From the NCBI GenBank assembly GCA_023421115.1, contig JAEZUI010000079.1, forward strand, positions 1 to 31,763: a stretch of DNA of 31,763 nt. The letters are read 5' to 3'. A model generated the notes under the pieces. The model had not been told where the DNA came from, searched no databases, and saw nothing but the letters and a program-made list of their open reading frames with translations. Within the stretch, counting starts at the first letter, position 1, and every line of letters begins with the position of its first letter. Source of the stretch: Bacillota bacterium (GTDB lineage: Bacteria; Bacillota; Clostridia; Acetivibrionales; Acetivibrionaceae). Below are positions 16,592-24,230 of the stretch, piece by piece. The position numbers and the translations under genes were made by a program.

Positions 16592-16646
16592 TTGACTATA
16601 GTAAAACCGAACTATATATAAAAAAATGGTTTTAATATTCGGGAAA
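16592..16646 (+). promoter_or_regulatory. purA promoter with probable PurR operator (two inverted PurBoxes)
   Basis: TTGACT (16592-16597) and TATATA (16615-16620) are 17 bases apart. Between them 'aaaaccgaactat' (16603-16615) fits the Firmicute PurBox pattern AWWWCCGAACWWT. An inverted, weaker box (core ATTCGG, 16637-16642) follows about 18 bases later. Paired inverted PurBoxes at about this spacing are the known operator of the PRPP-responsive repressor PurR. The upstream position fits purA, about 170 bases downstream. This was judged by eye from the remembered consensus. Confidence 0.5.
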
Positions 16647-16817
16647 AGCAGTTGTATTATTATGCATATCTTAGTATAATAATAAAGAAACAAGGTTTTT
16701 ATTGTATTTGTTTTATTTTACAGTTATAATTTATATTGTGTTAAAAATAAGGAAATTTGCAGTACCATTAAGAGCTGTTATTTGTGGTCTGACTTCCGGA
16801 ATAGGGGGAATGGTAGA

Positions 16818-18089
16818 ATGGCTACCAGAGTAGTGATAGGCACACAATGGGGTGATGAAGGAAAAGGAAAGTATATTGATATGCTTGCCAAAACCTCCGA
16901 TGTGGTCGTACGTTTTTCAGGCGGTAATAATGCGGGACATACTATTGTGGCAGATGGCGTAAAATACGCTTTGCACCTTATACCGTCAGGCATTCTTCAC
17001 AGTGGGAAGACTTGCATAATTGGAAATGGTGTAGTTGTGGATCCGGCAGTATTATTAAAGGAAATGAAGGAACTTACTGATAAAGGGATTAATACTGATA
17101 AGCTTTTGATTAGTGACAGGGCACATGTTATAATGCCATATCACACACTTTTAGATGAGCTTCAGGAGAAATTTAGAGGAGAAAACTCTATAGGAACGAC
17201 AAAAAGGGGTATAGGGCCTGCATATGCCGACAAGACAGAAAGATGCGGAATAAGAATGTGTGACTTAATAGATGAAGAGTTTTTTGCCCAAAAGGTAAAG
17301 GAAAATCTTGCAGTTAAAAATCTTATAATAGAGAAGGTATATGGTGGACAGGCAATCAATGCGGATGAAGTTATTTCAGAATATTTAGAATATGCTAAGA
17401 AGTTAAAATCTCATGTTATAGATTCAAACAGCGTAATATTTGATAATATTGAGTCGGGCAAAGACATCTTGTTTGAGGGAGCTCAAGCAACTTTCCTAGA
17501 TCTCGATTTCGGAACATATCCCTATGTTACATCTTCCAATCCTATTGCTGGAGGGGTTTGTACAGGTGCAGGAATAGGACCTGTATATATAGATGAGGTG
17601 TATGGTGTGTTAAAGGCATATACTTCGAGGGTTGGAGCCGGACCTTTTCCGACGGAACAGGATAACGAAATAGGTAACACCATTAGAGACCTCGGATGGG
17701 AGTACGGTACAACAACTGGCAGACCAAGGCGCTGTGGTTGGCTTGATCTTGTTATGATAAAATTTGCTGCAAGAGTTAATGGATTAACCGGGCTTGCCAT
17801 AAACCATGTAGATACAATCGGAAAGCTTCCTAAGATCAAACTTTGTGTAGCCTACAAGAAGAACGGTGAGGAGACGAAAGCTTTCCCAGCCAGCTTGAAA
17901 GAGCTTGCAAAATGTGAGCCTGTTTATGAAGAGTTTGACGGTTGGAATGAGGATATTTCAAATGTTAGAAGCTTTAGTGACTTGCCAGAGAATGCAAAGA
18001 AGTACTTAAGAAGGATTGAAGAGGTTGTAGGCGTCAAAATAAAGCTAATTGGAGTAGGTAAAGAAAGAGAACAGACAATTGTTGTTTAA
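16818..18089 (+). CDS. purA: Adenylosuccinate synthetase
   Basis: ATG 16818 has AGGGGGAA 7 bases upstream and starts the usual MATRVVIGTQWGDEGKGK. A frame opening at 16782 adds 12 residues with no family match. The protein has 423 aa. The enzyme joins IMP and aspartate using GTP, the first committed step to AMP. Motifs are the P-loop-like QWGDEGKGK (catalytic Asp and Lys), FSGGNNAGHT, SIGTTKRGIGPAY, EGAQATFLDLDFGTYPYVTSSN, the RVGAGPFPTE block and TTTGRPRRCGWLD. It is transcribed alone with a terminator behind it. Confidence 0.97.
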   Translation: MATRVVIGTQWGDEGKGKYIDMLAKTSDVVVRFSGGNNAGHTIVADGVKYALHLIPSGILHSGKTCIIGNGVVVDPAVLLKEMKELTDKGINTDKLLISDRAHVIMPYHTLLDELQEKFRGENSIGTTKRGIGPAYADKTERCGIRMCDLIDEEFFAQKVKENLAVKNLIIEKVYGGQAINADEVISEYLEYAKKLKSHVIDSNSVIFDNIESGKDILFEGAQATFLDLDFGTYPYVTSSNPIAGGVCTGAGIGPVYIDEVYGVLKAYTSRVGAGPFPTEQDNEIGNTIRDLGWEYGTTTGRPRRCGWLDLVMIKFAARVNGLTGLAINHVDTIGKLPKIKLCVAYKKNGEETKAFPASLKELAKCEPVYEEFDGWNEDISNVRSFSDLPENAKKYLRRIEEVVGVKIKLIGVGKEREQTIVV

Positions 18090-18196
18090 TAATTATTTAA
18101 ATAAGTTTAATTTAGTGGTTTAAAAACTAAGAGTTGTGAGCTTTTATGATTATTAGTCAAGTTGTATTTTGAAATCGCTTGATTATGATATTTAAA

Positions 18197-18244
18197 AAAA
18201 GGGAGCGTGCTGTAGATATTTTTTACATAGCGTATCCCTTTTTG
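18197..18244 (+). terminator. Terminator of purA
   Basis: A long imperfect stem runs from AAAGGGAGCG to CGTATCCCTTT, including G-T pairs and a small bulge, and ends in a T run. Confidence 0.75.
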
Positions 18245-18362
18245 TTGATAAAAAAGAAGCTGTGAAGATTATACATAAATGCCATAAATAACTGTAGTTT
18301 ATACTTGCATATTAAGTGTAGACTAAATTAGACAAATATTTAAAAAAGAATTGAAAATATAG

Positions 18363-18391
18363 TTGACAGAACTACAGACCTGTTGTAATAT
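18363..18391 (+). promoter_or_regulatory. Sigma-A promoter of tRNA-Lys
   Basis: A perfect TTGACA (18363-18368), a 17-base spacer and TAATAT (18386-18391), about 38 bases before the tRNA. Confidence 0.85.
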
Positions 18392-18428
18392 ATATAATTG
18401 TGTGGCGGACGTAAGGCCATAAACACAT

Positions 18429-18505
18429 GGGCTATTAGCTCAGTCGGCTAGAGCACTTGACTTTTAATCAAGGTGTCCCGCGTTCGAGTCGCGGATGGCT
18501 CACCA
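18429..18505 (+). tRNA. tRNA-Lys (anticodon TTT), CCA encoded
   Basis: A full cloverleaf: acceptor GGGCUAU with AUGGCUC (two G-U pairs), a D arm, the anticodon stem CUUGA/UCAAG around loop CUUUUAA (anticodon UUU), T arm CCGCG-UUCGAGU-CGCGG, then A and encoded CCA. Its 3' half is repeated 5.77 kb downstream, showing it is the integration target of the following island. The tRNA itself remains whole at the left end. Confidence 0.96.
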
Positions 18506-18550
18506 AAGTACCTGTAACCGTAAGGTTGCAGGTATTTTTATATGTCTTGA
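18462..18550 (+). repeat. Left attachment repeat (tRNA-associated att site)
   Basis: It begins in the tRNA anticodon loop, includes the tRNA 3' half and terminator, and matches 24231-24319 at 86 of 89 positions. Anticodon-loop crossover is common for tRNA-targeting tyrosine integrases. Confidence 0.88.
18509..18540 (+). terminator. tRNA-Lys terminator (also duplicated at the right island end)
   Basis: An 11-bp stem (18509-18519 with 18524-18534) with a GTAA loop and T5. The same hairpin occurs after the tRNA fragment near 24278-24309. Confidence 0.9.
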
Positions 18551-18554
18551 AGTA

Positions 18555-18606
18555 GACACCCATGATTAGAAATGCACACCTTGACTTTTAGACACCTTGA
18601 TTTTTT
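18555..18606 (+). repeat. Recombinase-site-like repeats, left end (three copies)
   Basis: Three direct copies of a motif close to GACACC(T)TGA(T/C)TTT start at 18555, 18575 and 18591. The third begins GACACCTTGATT, the exact reverse complement of the tRNA anticodon-arm bases 18466-18477. They look like integrase binding sites (inference). Confidence 0.6.
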
Positions 18607-18640
18607 ACTCATGAATATTTTAATATTCGGAGGGTTGATT

Positions 18641-18736
18641 ATGATTACGTCAACAAATCAAAAAACAAGGAAGCTGAAAGGAAAGGAAGAAATTGTTATG
18701 AAAACGAAGTCGAGGTATTCGATTTACAGAGAATGA
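18641..18736 (+). CDS. 31-codon leader ORF overlapping the integrase start
   Basis: A strong site (CGGAGGG, 18629-18635) precedes ATG 18641. The basic 31-aa frame ends at TGA 18734-18736, overlapping the integrase ATG 18733 as ATGA. The integrase itself has no ribosome binding site of its own, so translational coupling is the simple reading. The peptide (MITSTNQKTRKLKGKEEIVM...) matches nothing I know. It could instead be a frameshifted remnant of a longer integrase N-terminus. Confidence 0.5.
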   Translation: MITSTNQKTRKLKGKEEIVMKTKSRYSIYRE

Positions 18737-19662
18737 TGGAAGGTTTTTTGCTGGAACAAAATTGTAGGGGTAACTCAAAAGCTACTGTAAAATATTATGA
18801 GGGTAATATTTTACGGTTCATTTCGTACCTTGAAGAACAAAAAATAGGTACTGACACATCAAGTATTACAAAAGAGCAAATTCAGAAATACATCTTATAT
18901 CTTAAGAACACAAAAAAGTGGGTAAAAACTGAGAAAATTAAATCTACTGAGCAAATTGCTTCAAAATCCATTCAAACATATATTAGAGCTATGAAAGCGT
19001 GGATAGCGTGGATGGAAGAAGAAGGCTATCTTGATAGAAGTATTTCAGCAGAAATAAAACTTCCGAAAGCTACAAAGAAAGTCCTGGAAATCTTGAGCGA
19101 AGAGGAAATTAGCGAAATATTTAAGTATCTTGAATCTAAAAGCGAAAACCATTTTCGCGATTTACTGATTATTATGGTACTTTTGGAGTGTGGGTTAAGG
19201 TTGGAGGAAGCTACTACTTTAAAATTGTCAAACATAAATATAAAGCAAAACACAATGAAGGTGTTAGGTAAGGGTAATAAAGATCGGGTAGTAAGCTATG
19301 GGGTGAATGTACAGAAAATGTTTTTTAAATATATAAACCAAGAACGTCCTGAGCCTGCTCATAAGAAAATAGATAGCTTGTTTTTGAAGAGCGACGGAAA
19401 TCCAATAACTCAATCAACTATCAAGCAGCTTTTCAGAAGGCTAAAGTTGAAGCTTAAAATGGAAAAGTTACATCCGCGCCTATGTAGGCATACATACGGT
19501 ACCATGTATCTTGCAAGTGGAGGAGACAATTTTTCTCTTAGGCAATCGACCGGACATGAAAGCTTTGAGATACTAAATAATTATGTGCACTTAGCAGGTG
19601 CTATAGCTAATATAAAGAACAAGAGCCTCCCGCTTATAGATGGGATGAAGCTAAAAATTTAA
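18733..19662 (+). CDS. Tyrosine recombinase (island integrase)
   Basis: The protein has 309 aa. Residues 1-100 are a SAM-like core-binding domain (TVKYYEGNILRFISYLEE ... SIQTYIRAMKAWIAWMEEEGYL). The catalytic domain has all expected residues: Arg in ECGLRLEEA, Lys in GKGNKDR, His-x-x-Arg in HPRLCRHTYG, His in TGHES and the nucleophile Tyr in NNYVHLA. It cuts and joins att sites via a 3'-phosphotyrosine. Its place directly beside the tRNA-Lys att repeat marks it as the enzyme that inserted this island. It appears to depend on the short upstream frame for translation. It is related to the decayed integrase at 23126-23878 but clearly diverged. Confidence 0.93.
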   Translation: MMEGFLLEQNCRGNSKATVKYYEGNILRFISYLEEQKIGTDTSSITKEQIQKYILYLKNTKKWVKTEKIKSTEQIASKSIQTYIRAMKAWIAWMEEEGYLDRSISAEIKLPKATKKVLEILSEEEISEIFKYLESKSENHFRDLLIIMVLLECGLRLEEATTLKLSNINIKQNTMKVLGKGNKDRVVSYGVNVQKMFFKYINQERPEPAHKKIDSLFLKSDGNPITQSTIKQLFRRLKLKLKMEKLHPRLCRHTYGTMYLASGGDNFSLRQSTGHESFEILNNYVHLAGAIANIKNKSLPLIDGMKLKI

Positions 19663-19849
19663 GAAGAAAACTTTATTAGACATTCTACAATAAGTAAAAA
19701 GTTCAAGTTGGGGTAGTGGAAGCATAAGTGCTACAAGCTCTCACTGCCCCGTCTACTTGGAAATATCATTATAGGGTTAGATTTTTAACTGCATTGAAGA
19801 ACAATCACTTCCATATTATAATACAAAAATTCCAAATTCTTTGTGGTGA

Positions 19850-19990
19850 ATATATTTTAATAAATCAGTCTTTCACTTTTTTAAATTGTCTGATGATGAA
19901 TTGTTTTACGACTCTTTGCCACGAGAGGCATATGAATCCTACTGTGTTCCAGTAATAAGATACAGGAGGGGTAATAGTGATGAATATTAA
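19850..19990 (+). pseudogene. Unidentified gene fragment
   Basis: A 47-codon open frame without a start encodes a protein-like segment (FFKLSDDELFYDSLPREAYES, then YCVPVIRYRRGN) ending at TAA. Its composition suggests real coding DNA cut off at the 5' side. I do not recognise the family. A different overlapping frame (19728-19955) looks random by comparison. Confidence 0.35.
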
Positions 19991-20232
19991 TAACTACCCC
20001 GAAATGACTTACAGCTATATATACTGTATTATGTAAATACCCATTACTTTTACTCGACCTCAAAGAATTGTTCGCTAGATGAACGAAGGGAAGAATGTCA
20101 TTCTGAAAGGTTCAAAACGTGAATATGCGGTAAAGTCGGATCGCTTGATTTGAATTTAAGCTGCCGAGTTTTTAAATCATACTCCCAGTCTGTTGTGACT
20201 GATTAGGTGCTTACTGGCCGTGAGTTTTCTTA
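19991..20232. other. Non-coding stretch inside the island
   Basis: No gene, RNA family or promoter is recognised. A small inverted repeat (ttcgctagatgaacgaa, near 20071) is present. The DNA ends abruptly at a truncated DUF554 frame, so a recombination joint probably lies near 20230. Confidence 0.3.
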
Positions 20233-20787
20233 GTGTCTGGGATGAAAAATACTGGGAATATAATGGTCATGATAATTTGCCTTGTTGTAGGTTCTATAAT
20301 AGGAGAAGCTATAGATATTGAACAAAAATTAAACAGGTTCGCAGAGTTTATCCAGAAGAAGCTCCCTGGTTCGGGAAGTAATTTTTCTGCTGGTATTGTA
20401 ACTGCAACCCTCCTGTTTTGTGTGGGTGCAATGGCAATTGTAGGTTCTCTAGAGGAAGATCTTACTGGAAATGCCGATACACTTTATGCTAAGTCGATTC
20501 TGGATTGTATAAGTTCTATTATTTTTAGTGCTACGATGGGTATAGGTGTTCTTTTCTCAGCAATACCTGTACTCCTTTACCAGGGGGCAATCAACCTTCT
20601 CGCAGGATTTTTAAAACCCTTGTTGACGCCTGAGGTAATAAGTCAGATGTCCCTTGTTGGAAATATCCTTATTTTGGGTATAGGCGTAAATATTCTGGAA
20701 ATCCGCAGCATCAAAGTGGCTAATATGCTTCCCTCGGTGTTTTTACCAATTCTTTATTATTTGATCCGAATATTATTCCAGATATAA
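20233..20787 (+). pseudogene. 5'-truncated DUF554 membrane protein
   Basis: The frame matches the DUF554 (YqgA/YdfK-like) family from about its residue 50 onward: NIMVMIICLVVGSIIGE, TATLLFCVGAMAIVGSLEEDLTG, TLYAKSILDCISSIIF, GVLFSAIPVLLYQGAI and the C-terminal LILGIGVNILEI. Full-length members have about 230 residues, so the first two membrane segments are missing. Neither the GTG at 20233 nor the following ATG has a ribosome binding site. The 3' end is complete. I therefore treat it as a fragment joined to foreign DNA, though a shortened product from ATG 20242 cannot be excluded. Confidence 0.65.
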
Positions 20788-20836
20788 AAAGACAACAAAA
20801 TATTTATATAAAAGATGTTTTATCAGTTATTTTTGT

Positions 20837-20867
20837 GTTACAAGTTTTCAATTATATAGTATAATTG
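20837..20867 (+). promoter_or_regulatory. Probable promoter with palindromic operator before the xylanase gene
   Basis: TATAAT (20860-20865) lies 17 bases after a weak GTTACA (-35-like). A perfect 8-bp inverted repeat (CAATTATA at 20849-20856, TATAATTG at 20860-20867) covers the -10 box and could be a regulator site. Confidence 0.45.
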
Positions 20868-20958
20868 TATTGAGAATACAAAGAAATCAGGAGTAAGACA
20901 TGACAAAAGATAAAGGCTGTATACTCAAATGAATCATATATATAATAGGAGGTGCGAA

Positions 20959-22557
20959 ATGAAACGAAAAATGAGGGGGGTATTTTTATTTTTAATGAGC
21001 TTTACAACCGTTTTTTCAATGTGTGCAGTAAAGCTAGATGCGGCAACAACGGTTACCTCAAATCAAACAGGTATCCATGACGGTTATGACTATGAGCTGT
21101 GGAAGGATTCCGGTAATACGAGCATGACTTTAAAGGATGGCGGAACATTTAGTTGTGAATGGGATAATATAAATAATGTGTTATTCCTTAAAGGCAAGAG
21201 ATTTAAAGATAATCTCACATACCAGCAAATTGGAAATATATCAATAGACTATGAATGTAATTTTGAGCCAAACGGCAATTCGTATCTTGGTGTATATGGT
21301 TGGACTCAAAATCCACTTGTTGAATATTATATAATAGACAGCTGGGGGCCTTGGAAGCCACCTGGTGCAAGTTCAAAGGGTACAATTTATATTGATGATG
21401 GTACATATGACATATATGATGTTACACGGTATAACTTTCCCTCTATTAATGGTCCTGCAACTTTTAAGCAGTATTGGAGTGTTCGTACAACTAAGAGAAC
21501 GAAAGGTACCATATCTGTCAGTGAACATTTTAAAACATGGGAAAGTCTTGGGATGACGATGGGGAAGATGTATGAAGTCATGTTTTTGATAGAAGGATAT
21601 CAAAGTAACGGAAAAGCTGATATTACATATATGTCTCTTAATATCGACAAAACTTCGACTCCTACACCAACAATTACTCCTACATCAACAATTACTCCTA
21701 TACCAAGTATAACTTCTACACCAGGCCAAACACAGTCAGTAATTACTTCAAATCAGTTAGGGACACATAGCGGATACGACTATGAACTGTGGAAAGATGC
21801 CGGTAATACAAATATGAATCTAAAAGATGGGGGGACATTTAGCTGTGAATGGAGTAATATAAATAATGTGTTATTTCTCAAAGGCAAAAGATATAAAGAT
21901 ATTATTACGCACCAAGAAATTGGAAATATATCAGTAGACTATGATTGTAATTACCAGCCAAACGGTAATTCATATCTGGGTGTATATGGGTGGACACAAG
22001 ACCCGCTTATAGAATATTATATCGTAGACAGTTGGGGAATATGGAAGCCACCAGGTGCAGTTTCAAAGGGTACAATTGATGTTGATGATGGTATATACGA
22101 TATATATCAGGTGACAAAAATTGCCCCACATTCTTTTACTGGTCCTACAACTTTTAAGCAGTATTGGAGTGTTCGCACAACTAAGAGAACGAAAGGTACC
22201 ATATCTGTCAGTGACCATTTTAAAACATGGGAAAAATTAGGAATGACGTTAGGCAATATTGATGAAGTTATGTTTATGATTGAGGGTTATCAAAGCAACG
22301 GAAAAGCCGATGTTAAGTATATGTCCATTAATATTACAGATGTTCCGGGACATACAAATACAGTTGTTAAAGGCGATATTGATGAAAATGGAAGCTTTAA
22401 CTCAATAGATTTTGGATACCTTAGAGCATATTTGCTGGGTTCAAAAACTTTAACAGAAACTCAGAAAAAAGCTGCTGATGTTGATAATAACGGTACAGTT
22501 AATTCAATTGACTTTGCAACTATGAGGCAGGTTCTGCTAGGAATTAAAACGGAATAG
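20959..22557 (+). CDS. Cellulosomal endo-beta-1,4-xylanase: GH11-GH11-dockerin
   Basis: ATG 20959 follows AGGAGG at 6-base spacing; an in-frame ATG at 20929 lies before that site and is rejected. The protein has 532 aa: signal peptide (cut near residue 29), GH11 domain at about 32-231, Thr/Pro linker about 232-262, second GH11 about 264-465, and type I dockerin about 470-532. Both GH11 copies keep the two catalytic Glu: nucleophile Glu122 and Glu352 (PLVEYY, PLIEYY), acid/base Glu212 and Glu442 (IEGYQSNG). The dockerin has two calcium loops (DIDENGSFNSIDF, DVDNNGTVNSIDF). It cleaves xylan and should dock on a type I cohesin. It is the clear cargo of the tRNA-Lys island. Confidence 0.95.
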   Translation: MKRKMRGVFLFLMSFTTVFSMCAVKLDAATTVTSNQTGIHDGYDYELWKDSGNTSMTLKDGGTFSCEWDNINNVLFLKGKRFKDNLTYQQIGNISIDYECNFEPNGNSYLGVYGWTQNPLVEYYIIDSWGPWKPPGASSKGTIYIDDGTYDIYDVTRYNFPSINGPATFKQYWSVRTTKRTKGTISVSEHFKTWESLGMTMGKMYEVMFLIEGYQSNGKADITYMSLNIDKTSTPTPTITPTSTITPIPSITSTPGQTQSVITSNQLGTHSGYDYELWKDAGNTNMNLKDGGTFSCEWSNINNVLFLKGKRYKDIITHQEIGNISVDYDCNYQPNGNSYLGVYGWTQDPLIEYYIVDSWGIWKPPGAVSKGTIDVDDGIYDIYQVTKIAPHSFTGPTTFKQYWSVRTTKRTKGTISVSDHFKTWEKLGMTLGNIDEVMFMIEGYQSNGKADVKYMSINITDVPGHTNTVVKGDIDENGSFNSIDFGYLRAYLLGSKTLTETQKKAADVDNNGTVNSIDFATMRQVLLGIKTE

Positions 22558-22587
22558 ATAATAGATAGGTATTTGCTTTTATATAAG

Positions 22588-22634
22588 GAACAAGCCTTAA
22601 CCAAGATAAATCTCAGTTAAGGCCTGTTCTTTAA
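22588..22634. terminator. Terminator between the xylanase and the opposite-strand immunity gene
   Basis: A 14-bp stem with one mismatch (22588-22601 with 22616-22629) is followed by TTTAATT. It lies between converging genes. Confidence 0.75.
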
Positions 22635-22642
22635 TTATGGTA

Positions 22643-23122
22643 TTATTCAATTTGTTCCATAAATTGCGTAATTAAATAAATGTGTTCAACAAGTTTAACT
22701 TTACTTAAATTTTCTACTTTTTCAGGTCCACCCAATCCAAGTAAAGGTACATAACCAAAGCACTCATTAAATGCTGGCTGTCCATACTTATTAACTGCTT
22801 CTAGATAAGGCTGCCAATCTAATTCCTCATCTAAAAAGCTTTCATCATCCAGATCTTCCAAGAAAAAATCAAATCCAGCTGAAATAACACTAACAGATTT
22901 TCTTCTGAAGTTCAATAAATTTAAGTACCTATTCTTTTCCCAAACAATAATATCGCCCATTGAGGTAGCAAATAACTCAATTGCATCTTCATTTCTAGCA
23001 TATATATCTGTTAAATGTTGTTGAAACTCATTAGGATTGATAATTTTTAAGTAACCATTCAAAATGCTGCCAAAACCATAATTTTCCCATGTTTCTAAAA
23101 CGTCATCCGGTACTTTTCCTTT
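22643..23122 (-). pseudogene. Tdi1-like immunity protein, 5'-truncated
   Basis: The minus-strand frame is open from 23122 with no ATG; a TTG at 23062 is possible but falls inside a conserved block (ENYGFGSILNGYLKIINP). The visible part, up to about 159 residues, matches the GAD-like plus DUF1851 arrangement of the T6SS immunity protein Tdi1. The C-terminal signature NECFGYVPLLGLGGPEKVENLSKV...LVEHIYLITQ is clear. Family members neutralise a DNase toxin and also occur as orphan immunity genes in Firmicutes. Roughly the first 10-20 residues are lost where the frame meets the second integrase remnant. No toxin gene is nearby. Confidence 0.7.
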
Positions 23123-23125
23123 TTA

Positions 23126-23878
23126 TTAAGTATCTAAATAATGAGTATAATTTACAAAATCCTTTAATAAACGATTTTAACTCTGTGTATATTAACAAAT
23201 ACCTTGCTAAAATTAAAAAGAGTAAAAAATGGAATGAACACACATATATAAAAGCAAAAGAAGAAAAGGTGGGAAGCCAATCGGTAAAAACCTATGCAAG
23301 AGCATTAAGAGCTATTGGTAATTGGCTTTTCATAGAAGGTTATATATCTGAAAATATAATTGAAACTGTAGTTTTGCCAAAGGCAGCGAAAGCAGACAAA
23401 GAAGTTCTTTGTGATGATGAGATTAAAGCTATTATCACCAAATTTGATACAAAAACAAAATTAGGACTTAGGAATTCTATTATCTTTCTACTTGCGTTTG
23501 ATGCAGGTATTAGGCAGGGAGGAATTGCAAACTTAAAAATTGGAGATGTGGACCTAAAAGCAAAAACTTTACGTGTACGACTAAAAGGAGGCAACATTAC
23601 TGTGCTGCCATTAGTTTTCAAAGTTAAAAATAAAATCCGGTGTAAAAAGGGTCAACTGCCATCTTGGCAGACATACCTTTGCTACAAATTATATTAATGA
23701 AGGTCATACTCAACAAGAATTACAGCTAGCACTAGCACATGAATCCGATACAATGTCAAAGGAATATGTTCATTTGGCACAAAAAATTAACTATGTTCGC
23801 AAAGGTGCAGATTCGCATATGGATAAAATGCTTAATAATTCAAAAAGTCCTAAAAGGACTGCTGCTAATTTCCGTTAG
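23126..23878 (+). pseudogene. Decayed second tyrosine recombinase
   Basis: The frame begins mid-way through the core-binding domain (KYLNNEYNLQNP) at the joint with the Tdi1 remnant, so the N-terminus is gone. The catalytic domain is readable to RVRLKGGNITVLPL, including Arg in DAGIRQGG. Around 23620-23660 a stretch of some 40-50 codons is missing and the frame shifts. The C-terminus then continues in another frame to TAG 23878: HLGRHTFATNYINEGHTQQE, LAHES and the Tyr in KEYVHLA. The two pieces together resemble the intact island integrase but are diverged. It appears to be left from an earlier or tandem insertion at the same tRNA. Confidence 0.8.
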
Positions 23879-23945
23879 GAGTGTATTTACTTGTGAGGTT
23901 ATATTTTATTTATTTATGTATATGATATATTGTGGTTAATTATCG

Positions 23946-23986
23946 AACTATTCTTTTGGAGTTCTCCATAAGGAATAGTTTTTTTA
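23946..23986 (+). terminator. Terminator after the integrase remnant
   Basis: The stem runs from AACTATTC (23946-23953) to GAATAGTT (23973-23980), with an inner TGGAG/CTCCA stem, and is followed by T6. Confidence 0.8.
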
Positions 23987-24092
23987 GTAGATGGGGATGC
24001 AAGGTTTTATACAATATAGAAAAGAGATAAGAGTACTATTGCAATTATAGAAAAAAAGATGTTAAAATTAACATAACATGAGTAAAATATCA

Positions 24093-24137
24093 GACACCAT
24101 GATTTTCAGGTAGGGTTCAAAAGACACCATGACTTCC
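24093..24137 (+). repeat. Recombinase-site-like repeats, right end (two copies)
   Basis: Two direct copies of GACACCATGA(T/C)TT start at 24093 and 24123. They are the same motif and orientation as the three copies at the left end. Confidence 0.6.
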
Positions 24138-24230
24138 AAGAAAATTCAAAAGCAGTCTCAAAGCCTTGCAGATCATGGCTGGGTTACGGGTTCTAATACG
24201 TCAAAAAAGTGCAAAAATAAGCACTATGAT

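Noticed and set aside
17522..17839. 105-residue minus-strand frame within purA
   Set aside because: It lies antisense to the conserved purA active-site region with no start signals.
19728..19955. 75-residue plus-strand frame inside the island
   Set aside because: No ribosome binding site and random-looking composition; the fragment in another frame at 19850-19990 looks more like coding DNA.
20041..20232. Possible structured RNA before the DUF554 fragment
   Set aside because: No match to any riboswitch or ncRNA signature I know, and only short weak stems; the sudden joint suggests leftover DNA instead.
21365..21603. Several overlapping frames inside the first GH11 domain
   Set aside because: Shadows of the GH11 coding sequence on both strands.
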